Below are positions 23,910 to 31,419 of a stretch of 64,000 nucleotides of DNA, piece after piece. Where the stretch lies: assembly GCA_947588955.1 (NCBI GenBank), contig CANPYX010000002.1:1-64000 (forward strand), written 5' to 3'. Under the pieces are notes generated by a model, which was given only the letters and a program-made list of their open reading frames with translations, did not search any database and was not told the DNA's origin. The DNA is from an uncultured Oscillospiraceae bacterium. Its GTDB lineage: Bacteria; Bacillota; Clostridia; Oscillospirales; Oscillospiraceae. Position 1 is the stretch's first letter. Each line of letters opens with the position of its first letter. Made by a program: the position numbers and the translations under genes.

Positions 23910-26900
23910 ATGTCCTTAACATAGAGTTAACGCGTTGGAGCAGCGTGGGCGGGAATGTATCCGCCGAAACGTCTATAACGGCTCCTGAGGGCACCCAGGG
24001 GGCACAGACGGAGGCTGAGGTCGTCCCCACGGCAGAGACAGGCACGGAAGGGCAAAAAAACAGCGCCCTCAGCGTGGGAGCGGAGAGCACTGGTATCAAT
24101 ACAAGTCCGAAGGGACATACACAGGTGGAGCAAAGGACAATTGAGGAGTATACCAGGTCCACGGATTCAAGACTTTCCAAATGGCTGAATCGGGTCAAAA
24201 GCGCCCTTGAAAGCGGAGATATGACCGCTTCAAAAATGAAAATAGTTCTTGGAGAAGTTAACCAAAAAGCGACCAATGCCGTAAGGTCCGCCACAGGAAT
24301 TGATACTACGGGATTCAGTCACATGATGGATGGGTCTGCGGTGCAGCATATCGAGTTGAGACATGGGGTGAACGGGCAGGCTGATTCCTCAATGTCCAAC
24401 ACGGATGACCTTGCAAGAGTAGGGTATATTCTTGATACGTTCGATGATTGTATGCCGCTTAAAAATGAGGACGGTTCTCCGGCCCTTAGTAAACAGTACC
24501 GGGACGCAAAGAACAATCCCGCGCCCATGATCCAATTCCAAAAGAGGATCGATGGAACATATTATGTAGTTGAAGCTGTTCCGGATAGTGCTGACAAGAA
24601 ATTGCATATTATAAGCGCATATATGCAAAAAAACAGCGGAAACATCAACCAAGTGCTGAACGTGCTAAATAACAGCCCGCAGCATACGTCCGAGACGCCA
24701 CTTGATCCTGTAGTTTCCGCTGATAACACTGTACCACAGTCCGCGCCTTCTGTCAACCCCGAAGTCTCCGAGAAAATACAGGGGACCTCGGACGGAAACG
24801 AGAAGCATTCCGGCAGCCCCGTAGGGAGCACAGGCATAGACGTTTCCGGTGACCGAGATCCGGAAAGCAATATATCACCGCAGCTCGCCTTTGTCAAGGG
24901 AATTATTGACGACGCCATCGGAGCGGCGAAAAACGGCAGGGCGGATATTGCCCAGGTGATCAACCGAATCGGGGAGACGGCGACCACCGAGGAGACCGCG
25001 AGAGCGGCGGTGGAGGAATACCAGAACCTCTTTGCCGGCGGCGAATACGCCACGGACGCACAGGGGAAGGTATATAAAACTGGCGGAGAGACGGACCTGA
25101 GCCTTGACGAAAGGCGGGAAGACCAGTATATTCTGGGCAAAAGGAATATCAACGCCTTCCAGTTCGACCACCCGCAGGTGCACAAATTCTATGTGGAAGC
25201 GGCGAACATGCTGCTTGACGACATAGGACAGACCACCAGGGGGGAGAGGATCTTCTCGTGGAGACCGGACCAATGCGCGCCGGTGGTGTCGGGGGTGAAG
25301 CGTCAGACCAGCGGTCCCATCACCTCACTGCGGGACGACTACAAAATGCAATACGCCCGGATCGAGGACGTTCTGAACCGCATTATCAACGACAAGGGGC
25401 AGGAGAATATAGCCGACGCGAAGCGGGTTGAGACGATACTGGACGACATACTCCGAAACGGCTATGAGAGCATGAGAGGTCCGGTGGCGCCAAACACCGA
25501 GTACATTGAAACACTCAGGCAGATGGGGCAGGTCGGCGAGGAGGTCACGGCAGGGACGGAGACCGCCGCCGAGCCGGTGGATGACGCGCTGCCGCTTCCG
25601 CAGGAGCCGGGGGACCGGAATCTGAGCGCGGCGGAGAGGGGATTTGCTACCCCGACGCGGGGAGATATAGTGTACACCCAGAATAACACGATGAACGCCG
25701 GAGTGGATATTACGCAGGAGGAAAGCGAGAGATACGTGCCGGGGGTTCATGAACAGGTGACAGAGGAAATGTCCCTGGAGCGGGCGCTGGGGCAGTTCTA
25801 TCAGGACAATAACGGCAGATTTACCAATCTGGAGGACACCGTTGACACGCTCCTTGAGAAAGAGACGTGGACAGGAGCGGACCAGGACGCGGCGCAAATC
25901 GCCTTCCGGTGGATGAACGCCCACCGGCACGACCTGACAGACGAGCAGTACAGCCGCTTTTGGGCGCTCCACCGGGCGATAGGGGAAATCGGCGGCACTG
26001 AGGCTGGGCGAAGCCTTCAGGCCCGGCAAAAGTGGGTCGAGAGCGGAGACGGTATCGTCTCAAAATCCATGTCGATTATGGACGACCCGCGCATTGACAG
26101 GAAAGCCGCGCGAAAGGTCATCGAACACGTGCAAGACCTGGCGGAGAAGTTTGACCGCGCCGTGGAGGATGAGAACAATGTCGCTTTCGCGGAAATCATC
26201 AGAGAGGTTGCCGTTGAGAGAAACACGACAAAAACGAGGGCGAACGGAGAAATCAAGAAAAGCGCTGAGTGGGCGCTTAGGCAGATAATGGAGCGCGGGG
26301 ACGCGGAATTTTTGAAAAGCGCCGCCCGGTCAAGTATAGTCGCTATGGCTCAGGATTACGTGCCGCAAAGCGTAACGGCAAGGCTTAAAGCGGTCCACCG
26401 CGACGCTATGCTGTCGAAGATCTCCACTTGGGCGAGAAACATAGTTTCAAACAACGTATTTGACCCCATTGACAGCATAGCGCGGGACATCTCCGTGCCG
26501 CTGGATATGGCGCTTTCCAAAATTACCGGTACACGGTCCACAGGTCTTGACGCCTCCTGGTTCTCAAAAGCAAAGCGGGAGGGCACAAAGTACGGGCTTG
26601 CGCGGTCGTTCTTGGAGGTGTCGCTGGACATCAGCGCCGAGGGCGCGGAGAGTAAATACGGACAAGCAGGTAACAGGACCTTCAAGATGACCGGCGGGGT
26701 TTTCTCACGGTTCATGTCACAGTGGGAGAAAATCTCCAACTACGCCATGTACAGTACCGACCAAATGCAAAAGGGCGGCATTGAGGCGGAGGTCCAGCGG
26801 GGCGTCGACCGGCTCTATGAGCAGGGTAAAATTACCGATGATTCCCTTCGTGACGCGGGGGCGCAGGAGGCGGTCTTCAGGACGTTCCAGGAGGACAGCG

Positions 26901-28450
26901 TAATCGCGAAAGGGCTTTCCGTCATGCGGCGTGGACTTAATCAGATAGCCCATGTGGGTGACATTGGACTTGGGGATATTCTAATGCCTTTTGTGCAGGT
27001 TCCGGCGAATCTGGTAGACATCACGGTGGACTACTCCCCACTGGGAATGGCGAGGGGAATTTACAGACTGGCGGATACCCTCATTGACGCCAAAAACGGA
27101 ACAATGACGGCGGCTCAGCAGGCGCGGGCGGTACAGACCGTGGGGCGTTCGCTGACCGGCACCGCTGTTTTGGCGCTGGCTGTGCTGGCGAAGATGGGCG
27201 GCGCTCTTATTATTTCCGATGACGGGCGGGACGAGGACAAGGACAAATCCGCGCTTGAAAGTCAGGCGGGGCTCTCCGGCACACAAATCAATCTTTCTGC
27301 CGTTAAGAGGCTCCTGACCGGAGGAAGCGCGGAAAAACAGTCCGGCGATGTGCTGATGTCCATCGGATTTATGGACCCGATAAACGCGCTCCTTAACATG
27401 GGCGGGCTCATTGCCGATGACTTTGTTGCCGAACATGAAGGAGAGAAAAACGGCATTACGTTCGGCGAGATCATGAAGGACGCGGCGTCATGGGTTACTC
27501 AATCGGTTATGGACCTCCCTATGATGTCCCCCATCGCCGACGCTGCCCAGGCATATCAATACTCTAAAGCGGACACCGAGGGCGGCAGGTGGATGGATGC
27601 CGCCGAGCAGTATGCCGCCGGACAGGTCACGAGCCTTATTCCAAACAACCTGAAGGGCATTGCCCAGGGCACGGACACCAAAAAGCGCGACCTCTACTCC
27701 GGTCAAACGCTGGGTGAGCAGGTCGTTGACAGCGTTTTAGGCTCCGTCCCCGGATTGAGACAGCGGCTCCCCGCAAAGCTGGACAGCTACGGGGAGGAGA
27801 TAAGCACGGGCAACCGGATATTGAATTTCCTGAACAACAATATCCTACCCGGCTCCGTGGTCCAATATCAGCCGAGAAACGAGGAAATCGAGAAGCTTCT
27901 TGATGACATCTACAGCACCACCGGCTCCGTGACCCAGTACCCCGACAGGAACCCGCCAAACTCCATATCGAAGGATACGGACGGGGACGGCAAGACGGAG
28001 AAGTACGTCTTGACCGCCGACGAAAAACGGCAGTACCAGAAGACCCAGGGGAGCATTTTTGAGGACTTGGTGGGGCAGATATTTGACGCCGGGAAGGACG
28101 CGTTCACTCCGGAGGAGCTGCTTGACATTGTTTCCGGCATAAAAAGCTATGCCGGCAGCGAGGCAAAGAGGGAGTATTTCGAGGAAAACGACATTGACGC
28201 GGCGGTACAGTCGAATTTCATCACAAAGGCTGTGACCGCCGGGAAAGAGGCCGATATTCCCTATGTGGTCTATATGACCTATCACGGTATGATGGGCAAT
28301 CTGGACTATGAGAAGGGCGTAAGCGGGGCGAAAAAGGCGGCTGTGGTCAAGGTCATAGATTCCCTGGACCTTTCACCGGAACAGAAGGATTACCTTTACC
28401 TTGGCGAGGGCTACGCGGAGAATTCAATCAACGAGACACCGTGGCACTGA
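23891..28450 (+). CDS. Prophage remnant: giant polyvalent virion protein with PBECR-like nuclease region (probably 5'-truncated)
   Basis: 1519 residues. Residues about 110-250 resemble the phage Barnase-EndoU-ColicinE5/D-RelE-like (PBECR3-type) nuclease family: HIELRHGVNGQADSSMSNTDD, then IDGTYYVVEAVPDSADKKLHI and SAYMQ. The middle and C-terminal parts (about 800-1250) resemble large polyvalent-protein-associated domains (LPD38-like), with one hydrophobic stretch TAVLALAVLAKMGGALII. Such proteins of podovirus-type phages are packaged and ejected into the host with DNA. The frame begins inside the end of metH, in another frame, without a ribosome site, and the first 20-60 residues are low-complexity, so the native N-terminus is probably lost at a recombination junction near 23900-23950. 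Domain names are from memory of these families. Confidence 0.72.
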   Translation: MVRVAVNVLNIELTRWSSVGGNVSAETSITAPEGTQGAQTEAEVVPTAETGTEGQKNSALSVGAESTGINTSPKGHTQVEQRTIEEYTRSTDSRLSKWLNRVKSALESGDMTASKMKIVLGEVNQKATNAVRSATGIDTTGFSHMMDGSAVQHIELRHGVNGQADSSMSNTDDLARVGYILDTFDDCMPLKNEDGSPALSKQYRDAKNNPAPMIQFQKRIDGTYYVVEAVPDSADKKLHIISAYMQKNSGNINQVLNVLNNSPQHTSETPLDPVVSADNTVPQSAPSVNPEVSEKIQGTSDGNEKHSGSPVGSTGIDVSGDRDPESNISPQLAFVKGIIDDAIGAAKNGRADIAQVINRIGETATTEETARAAVEEYQNLFAGGEYATDAQGKVYKTGGETDLSLDERREDQYILGKRNINAFQFDHPQVHKFYVEAANMLLDDIGQTTRGERIFSWRPDQCAPVVSGVKRQTSGPITSLRDDYKMQYARIEDVLNRIINDKGQENIADAKRVETILDDILRNGYESMRGPVAPNTEYIETLRQMGQVGEEVTAGTETAAEPVDDALPLPQEPGDRNLSAAERGFATPTRGDIVYTQNNTMNAGVDITQEESERYVPGVHEQVTEEMSLERALGQFYQDNNGRFTNLEDTVDTLLEKETWTGADQDAAQIAFRWMNAHRHDLTDEQYSRFWALHRAIGEIGGTEAGRSLQARQKWVESGDGIVSKSMSIMDDPRIDRKAARKVIEHVQDLAEKFDRAVEDENNVAFAEIIREVAVERNTTKTRANGEIKKSAEWALRQIMERGDAEFLKSAARSSIVAMAQDYVPQSVTARLKAVHRDAMLSKISTWARNIVSNNVFDPIDSIARDISVPLDMALSKITGTRSTGLDASWFSKAKREGTKYGLARSFLEVSLDISAEGAESKYGQAGNRTFKMTGGVFSRFMSQWEKISNYAMYSTDQMQKGGIEAEVQRGVDRLYEQGKITDDSLRDAGAQEAVFRTFQEDSVIAKGLSVMRRGLNQIAHVGDIGLGDILMPFVQVPANLVDITVDYSPLGMARGIYRLADTLIDAKNGTMTAAQQARAVQTVGRSLTGTAVLALAVLAKMGGALIISDDGRDEDKDKSALESQAGLSGTQINLSAVKRLLTGGSAEKQSGDVLMSIGFMDPINALLNMGGLIADDFVAEHEGEKNGITFGEIMKDAASWVTQSVMDLPMMSPIADAAQAYQYSKADTEGGRWMDAAEQYAAGQVTSLIPNNLKGIAQGTDTKKRDLYSGQTLGEQVVDSVLGSVPGLRQRLPAKLDSYGEEISTGNRILNFLNNNILPGSVVQYQPRNEEIEKLLDDIYSTTGSVTQYPDRNPPNSISKDTDGDGKTEKYVLTADEKRQYQKTQGSIFEDLVGQIFDAGKDAFTPEELLDIVSGIKSYAGSEAKREYFEENDIDAAVQSNFITKAVTAGKEADIPYVVYMTYHGMMGNLDYEKGVSGAKKAAVVKVIDSLDLSPEQKDYLYLGEGYAENSINETPWH

Positions 28451-28464
28451 AAGGAGAATGTTGA

Positions 28465-28878
28465 ATGAAAACGGTCAACGATGTATTTACCGCCGCTATG
28501 GGGCTGATGGATGAGCTTGACGCCGAGGGCGGGGCGAGGACAAGCGACACCCGGGAGTACGAACACCGTACCCCCGGGATCGTAAACATGATGGTCTCCG
28601 AGTACCGCATACTCGCCGGCATGTCCGGCGGCTTTGTGGCGCTGGAGGGAATGGAGGACCCTATCCTCAAAATCGATGACACATACGCCATCGGCGTCAT
28701 GCAGTACGGGCTCGCGGCGAACCTCCTTGTGGACGAGAACCCCACGGCGGCGAGCTTCTATGAGCAGCGATATGAGGAGCTGCGCGACCGCTACTTTTCC
28801 CGCCGTCCCGCCCAGGACGGGGAGGAGATCGTGGACATGTACGGGGGGATCGAGTACGGACAATTCGGGCGGTGGTGA
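28465..28878 (+). CDS. Small phage virion-type protein
   Basis: 137 residues, acidic, beginning MKTVNDVFTAAMGLMDELDAEG and ending GGIEYGQFGRW. The pattern of a helical N-terminus, a middle ILKIDDTYAIGVMQYGLAANLL and many charged residues resembles head-completion or adaptor proteins encoded beside portal genes. AAAGGAG lies just before ATG 28465. It follows the polyvalent gene by 14 bases, and together they are all that is left of the phage here: no terminase, capsid, portal or lysis genes are visible. Confidence 0.6.
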   Translation: MKTVNDVFTAAMGLMDELDAEGGARTSDTREYEHRTPGIVNMMVSEYRILAGMSGGFVALEGMEDPILKIDDTYAIGVMQYGLAANLLVDENPTAASFYEQRYEELRDRYFSRRPAQDGEEIVDMYGGIEYGQFGRW

Positions 28879-28889
28879 CGGGAATTTCA

Positions 28890-28946
28890 TTAGTAAATCC
28901 GTTAGTAAAATCGCGGTTTTTTGCCCCGTTAGTAAGTCGTTAGCAA
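28890..28946. repeat. TTAGTAA direct repeats downstream of phage remnant
   Basis: TTAGTAAA at 28890-28897 and 28902-28909, TTAGTAAG at 28929-28936 and the variant TTAGCAA at 28940-28946. Three of the four follow CG or CA. Their position between the last phage gene and tRNA-Gln would suit integrase arm sites, but this is only a suggestion. Confidence 0.45.
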
Positions 28947-29007
28947 CGATTTGCGCCAAGTCGTTCCAGTTGGTTTCACAATTTTGAGGGGCTGAAAAGC
29001 CTTGGGA

Positions 29008-29045
29008 ATAAAGGAAAATCCCGAAACCGTTGCGGTTTCGGGATT
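29008..29045 (-). terminator. Terminator of tRNA-Gln
   Basis: On the minus strand a 13-bp perfect stem (AATCCCGAAACCG at 29017-29029 with 29033-29045) is followed by TTTTCCTTT. Confidence 0.85.
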
Positions 29046-29052
29046 CTCGATA

Positions 29053-29126
29053 TGGCAGCGGGAGAAGGATTCGAACCCTCACATACGGAGTCAGAGTCCG
29101 CTGTGCTACCTTTACACAATCCCGCT
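29053..29126 (-). tRNA. tRNA-Gln (CTG)
   Basis: Minus strand. Acceptor stem AGCGGGA/TCCCGCT is perfect, with discriminator G as normal for Gln, and CCA encoded. The anticodon loop is CTCTGAC, anticodon CTG. No partial copy of its 3' end is visible at the metH junction, so the phage remnant was not obviously inserted here. Confidence 0.92.
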
Positions 29127-29206
29127 AAACGCAAGAGCTATTATAACCACAGCGGGCGGGGTTGTCAAGGTTTTTCTGAAAAATTTTTTTCTCAGTTTTT
29201 CGAGGC

Positions 29207-29716
29207 TTATTTCATCAGCTTGTCGTATGCCTTTTTTATGCCGCAGCCGTATACCAAGGGTATCGCGATGTAACCCAGCGCGGCCTGGAGGAACTGGAAG
29301 GGGAGCTTCGCCAGGGCGTATTCGGGGGTGGAGTAGATGTAGGCGCGCCCCAGGGAGTAGCCCGTTACCATGATAATTGCGCCCACGGTGATGGCTATAA
29401 TGGCGGAGAGCACGGGCTTTTTGGTCAGGACCTTGCGGGTCATGAGGACGATCACCACCGCCTGGAGCCCGTGGGTCACAAGGGAGACGAACATTGGAGT
29501 GGGGTAGAAGATCATGTCCCCCAAAAACGCTCCCACGCCGCCGACCACGAAGGCGCAGAAGGGGTCCAGAAGAAGCGCCGCGGTGCAGATGACTATGTCG
29601 TTGGCGTAAAGGTGTCCGCCGGGGACCGGTATGGACAGTATCTCCATGCTCAGGACTATGTTCATCGCCATGAGCATCGCGGTAACGGTCAGCTTCTTTA
29701 TGTCTTTTGCTTTCAT
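29207..29716 (-). CDS. ECF transporter S component
   Basis: 169 residues with about five to six membrane segments (LTVTAMLMAMNIVLSMEIL, NDIVICTAALLLDPFCAFVV, FVSLVTHGLQAVVIVLMT, VLSAIIAITVGAIIMVTG, FQFLQAALGYIAIPLVYG). The motif GGVGAFLGDMIFYP and the family length identify the substrate-capture subunit of an energy-coupling-factor vitamin importer. The A, A' and T subunits must come from elsewhere. The ligand is unclear; folate- and pantothenate-type S components look alike at this level. The gene is divergent from a MocR regulator gene. Confidence 0.88.
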   Translation of the reverse strand: MKAKDIKKLTVTAMLMAMNIVLSMEILSIPVPGGHLYANDIVICTAALLLDPFCAFVVGGVGAFLGDMIFYPTPMFVSLVTHGLQAVVIVLMTRKVLTKKPVLSAIIAITVGAIIMVTGYSLGRAYIYSTPEYALAKLPFQFLQAALGYIAIPLVYGCGIKKAYDKLMK

Positions 29717-29728
29717 TGGGATTCCTCC

Positions 29729-29757
29729 TTGACTTTTGGGATTTACCTCATTATAAT
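29729..29757 (+). promoter_or_regulatory. Promoter of the MocR-like gene, divergent region with the ECF gene
   Basis: TTGACT (29729-29734), 17 bases, TATAAT (29752-29757). The -10 sequence is part of the palindrome ATTATAAT and could also serve the minus strand, where only a weak -35 box is seen. Confidence 0.7.
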
Positions 29758-29808
29758 GGCTTTTGGGTATATTGAAATCACCAAAAAAGGAGAATTTTTT
29801 ATAACCAG

Positions 29809-30915
29809 ATGCTCACCTATAATTTGAAGGAGGGGACAGGTCCCCTCTATATGAGGCTTTATTGGCATATACGCGAGGACATACGCTCCGGCGCGATACC
29901 CTCCGGCAGCCGTCTTCCGTCAAAGCGGACGCTGGCGGAGCATCTGGATGTGAGCGTCATCACGGTTGACGGGGCTTACAAATGCCTTGTGGACGAGGGC
30001 TACGCCGTCAGCCGCGAACGGAGCGGATACTTTGCGGCGAAGCTTGGGGCGGTATCCGTGAATGTCGAGGCGCCGGACTATACGCCGGTGGAGGACGCCC
30101 CGGCGGAGCCCGGAAGGGACCTGGGGTTCCGCTACTCGGCGCTTACAAAGATAATGCGCGAGGTCATCACCGATTACGGTGAAAAGCTCCTTTTAAAGCC
30201 ACCAGCCTTTGGCTGCGCCGAGCTGAGAAACGCCATAGCGGCGTTTCTGCGGCGCTACAGAGGTATGCGGGTGGAACCGGCGAGGGTGATAGTCGGCTCC
30301 GGCGCCGAGTACCTTTACGGAATGCTGGCCCAGCTTTTCGGAAGGGACAGGCTCTTCGCCCTGGAGGACCCGGGATATGAGAAAATAAGGCTGGTTTACG
30401 CCTCCTGCGGGGCTAAATATGAGCTGCTGCCCCTTGACGGTGACGGCATAAGCTCCGCCGCCCTCGCCACGTCAAACGCCGATATACTCCACGTGACGCC
30501 CTACCACAGCTACCCCACGGGCATAACCGCCTCAGCGTCAAAGAGGCGTGAATACTTAGACTGGGCGGAGCGAGGGGACAGGATAATTATCGAGGACGAC
30601 TTTGACTCGGAATTTTCCCCTTCCCGCAAGCCCCAGGAGCCGCTTTTCTCAATGGACAGGGGAGGGAGGGTCATATACCTCAACACCTTCTCCCACTCCC
30701 TGGCGCCGTCAATGCGTATGGGTTACATGGTCCTGCCAGAGGGTCTTATGCGGGAGTACAGTGAAAGGCTGGGCTTTTATTCCTGCCCCGTGCCCGCCTT
30801 TGACCAGTATGTACTTGCCAGATTCATTGACCGCGGTCACTTTGAACGCCACCTGAACAAGGTGAGACGCCAGCTCAGAACAGAGGAAAAAAAAATAGTC
30901 CGCCCCTCCATCTGA
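29809..30915 (+). CDS. MocR-type GntR regulator, degenerate aminotransferase domain
   Basis: 368 residues. The N-terminal 75 residues are a GntR winged helix (LYMRLYWHIREDIRSG, LPSKRTLAEHLDVSVITVDGAY). The rest is a fold-type-I aminotransferase domain (VIVGSGAEYLYGMLAQLF, IIEDDFDSEF). In MocR proteins the PLP lysine lies in a TFSKSLAP-like motif; here it reads TFSHSLAPSMRMGYMV, so the lysine is replaced by His. Family members are about 450-490 residues; this one ends shortly after HFERHLNKVRRQL, so the C-terminal small subdomain is missing. GGAG lies a long 17 bases before ATG. It is divergent from the ECF gene, which is its probable target. Confidence 0.8.
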   Translation: MLTYNLKEGTGPLYMRLYWHIREDIRSGAIPSGSRLPSKRTLAEHLDVSVITVDGAYKCLVDEGYAVSRERSGYFAAKLGAVSVNVEAPDYTPVEDAPAEPGRDLGFRYSALTKIMREVITDYGEKLLLKPPAFGCAELRNAIAAFLRRYRGMRVEPARVIVGSGAEYLYGMLAQLFGRDRLFALEDPGYEKIRLVYASCGAKYELLPLDGDGISSAALATSNADILHVTPYHSYPTGITASASKRREYLDWAERGDRIIIEDDFDSEFSPSRKPQEPLFSMDRGGRVIYLNTFSHSLAPSMRMGYMVLPEGLMREYSERLGFYSCPVPAFDQYVLARFIDRGHFERHLNKVRRQLRTEEKKIVRPSI

Positions 30916-30926
30916 GCGTGGAGGGG
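30887..30926 (-). terminator. Terminator of the small minus-strand gene
   Basis: CCCCTCCA (30903-30910) pairs with TGGAGGGG (30919-30926); on the minus strand a run of nine T residues follows after CGGACTA. The stop codon of the MocR-like gene lies inside the hairpin loop. Confidence 0.8.
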
Positions 30927-30932
30927 CAAGTG

Positions 30933-31139
30933 TTACATTATGCCAAGTCCGTTTTTACCGAATTCCGCCACAAAGTTGCGCATTTCCTCTGGGGACTCAA
31001 TGCCGTGGGTGCGCGCGATGAGCTCTTCACGCTCCCGCTGGGAGAGGGCGGAGAAGCGGTCATAGGCCAGCATATTGGCCGCCAGCGCCATGCCGAAGCC
31101 CATCGGCAGCCCGTCGTTGTAAAGGTTCTGATAATACAT
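30933..31139 (-). CDS. Small conserved hypothetical protein (68 aa)
   Basis: 68 residues from ATG 31139 (MYYQNLYNDGLPMGFGMALA), which has GCGAGGTGA eight bases upstream; GTG 31148 is an alternative. The N-terminal NLYNDGLPMGFGMALAANMLA block and the C-terminal ARTHGIESPEEMRNFV are familiar from short Clostridia proteins of unknown function. There is no membrane segment or signal peptide. It stands alone between convergent and divergent neighbours with its own terminator. Confidence 0.8.
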   Translation of the reverse strand: MYYQNLYNDGLPMGFGMALAANMLAYDRFSALSQREREELIARTHGIESPEEMRNFVAEFGKNGLGIM

Positions 31140-31215
31140 TTTTATCACCTCGCGAATAGCTTTCCCCTTTGCGCGCGCGGCTATGCGGCGGACGGGAAAA
31201 ATGTGAATGAACGGG

Positions 31216-31244
31216 TTGACTTACGGGGAAAAATAGTGTAAATT
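31216..31244 (+). promoter_or_regulatory. Promoter of mgtE leader
   Basis: TTGACT (31216-31221), 17 bases, TAAATT (31239-31244). The start site would be near 31251, giving a leader of about 170 bases before mgtE. Confidence 0.7.
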
Positions 31245-31286
31245 TAGGGTACGGCAATAGCCGAAAATCATAAAAATGTGAGGTGA

Positions 31287-31366
31287 GGGCATGGACGCCG
31301 GCAGTACGGGCACAGTTGGCCGAGAACGGATGCGCGGGACCGGCTTATTCTCCGTGCCCGCCTTTT
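31287..31366 (+). promoter_or_regulatory. Candidate NiCo (czcD-type) metal riboswitch with overlapping terminator
   Basis: A closing stem of 9 bp is visible: GGGCATGGA (31287-31295) with TCCGTGCCC (31351-31359, one G-U pair). It encloses GC-rich hairpins with loop elements CAGTA, ACAG and GGCCGAGAACGG, which match my memory of the Ni2+/Co2+ riboswitch core. An alternative hairpin GCGGG (31334-31338)/CCCGC (31357-31361), with inner CGG/CCG and a TTTTAAAA tail, would use the 3' strand of the closing stem as part of a terminator. Ligand binding would thus prevent termination, an ON switch. The class assignment is from pattern memory; the competing-stem logic is visible in the sequence. Confidence 0.6.
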
Positions 31367-31419
31367 AAAATCACAGCTGTGCCTTGTTGTTCTTAAATTT
31401 AAGAAAGCAAGGTGAAAAA

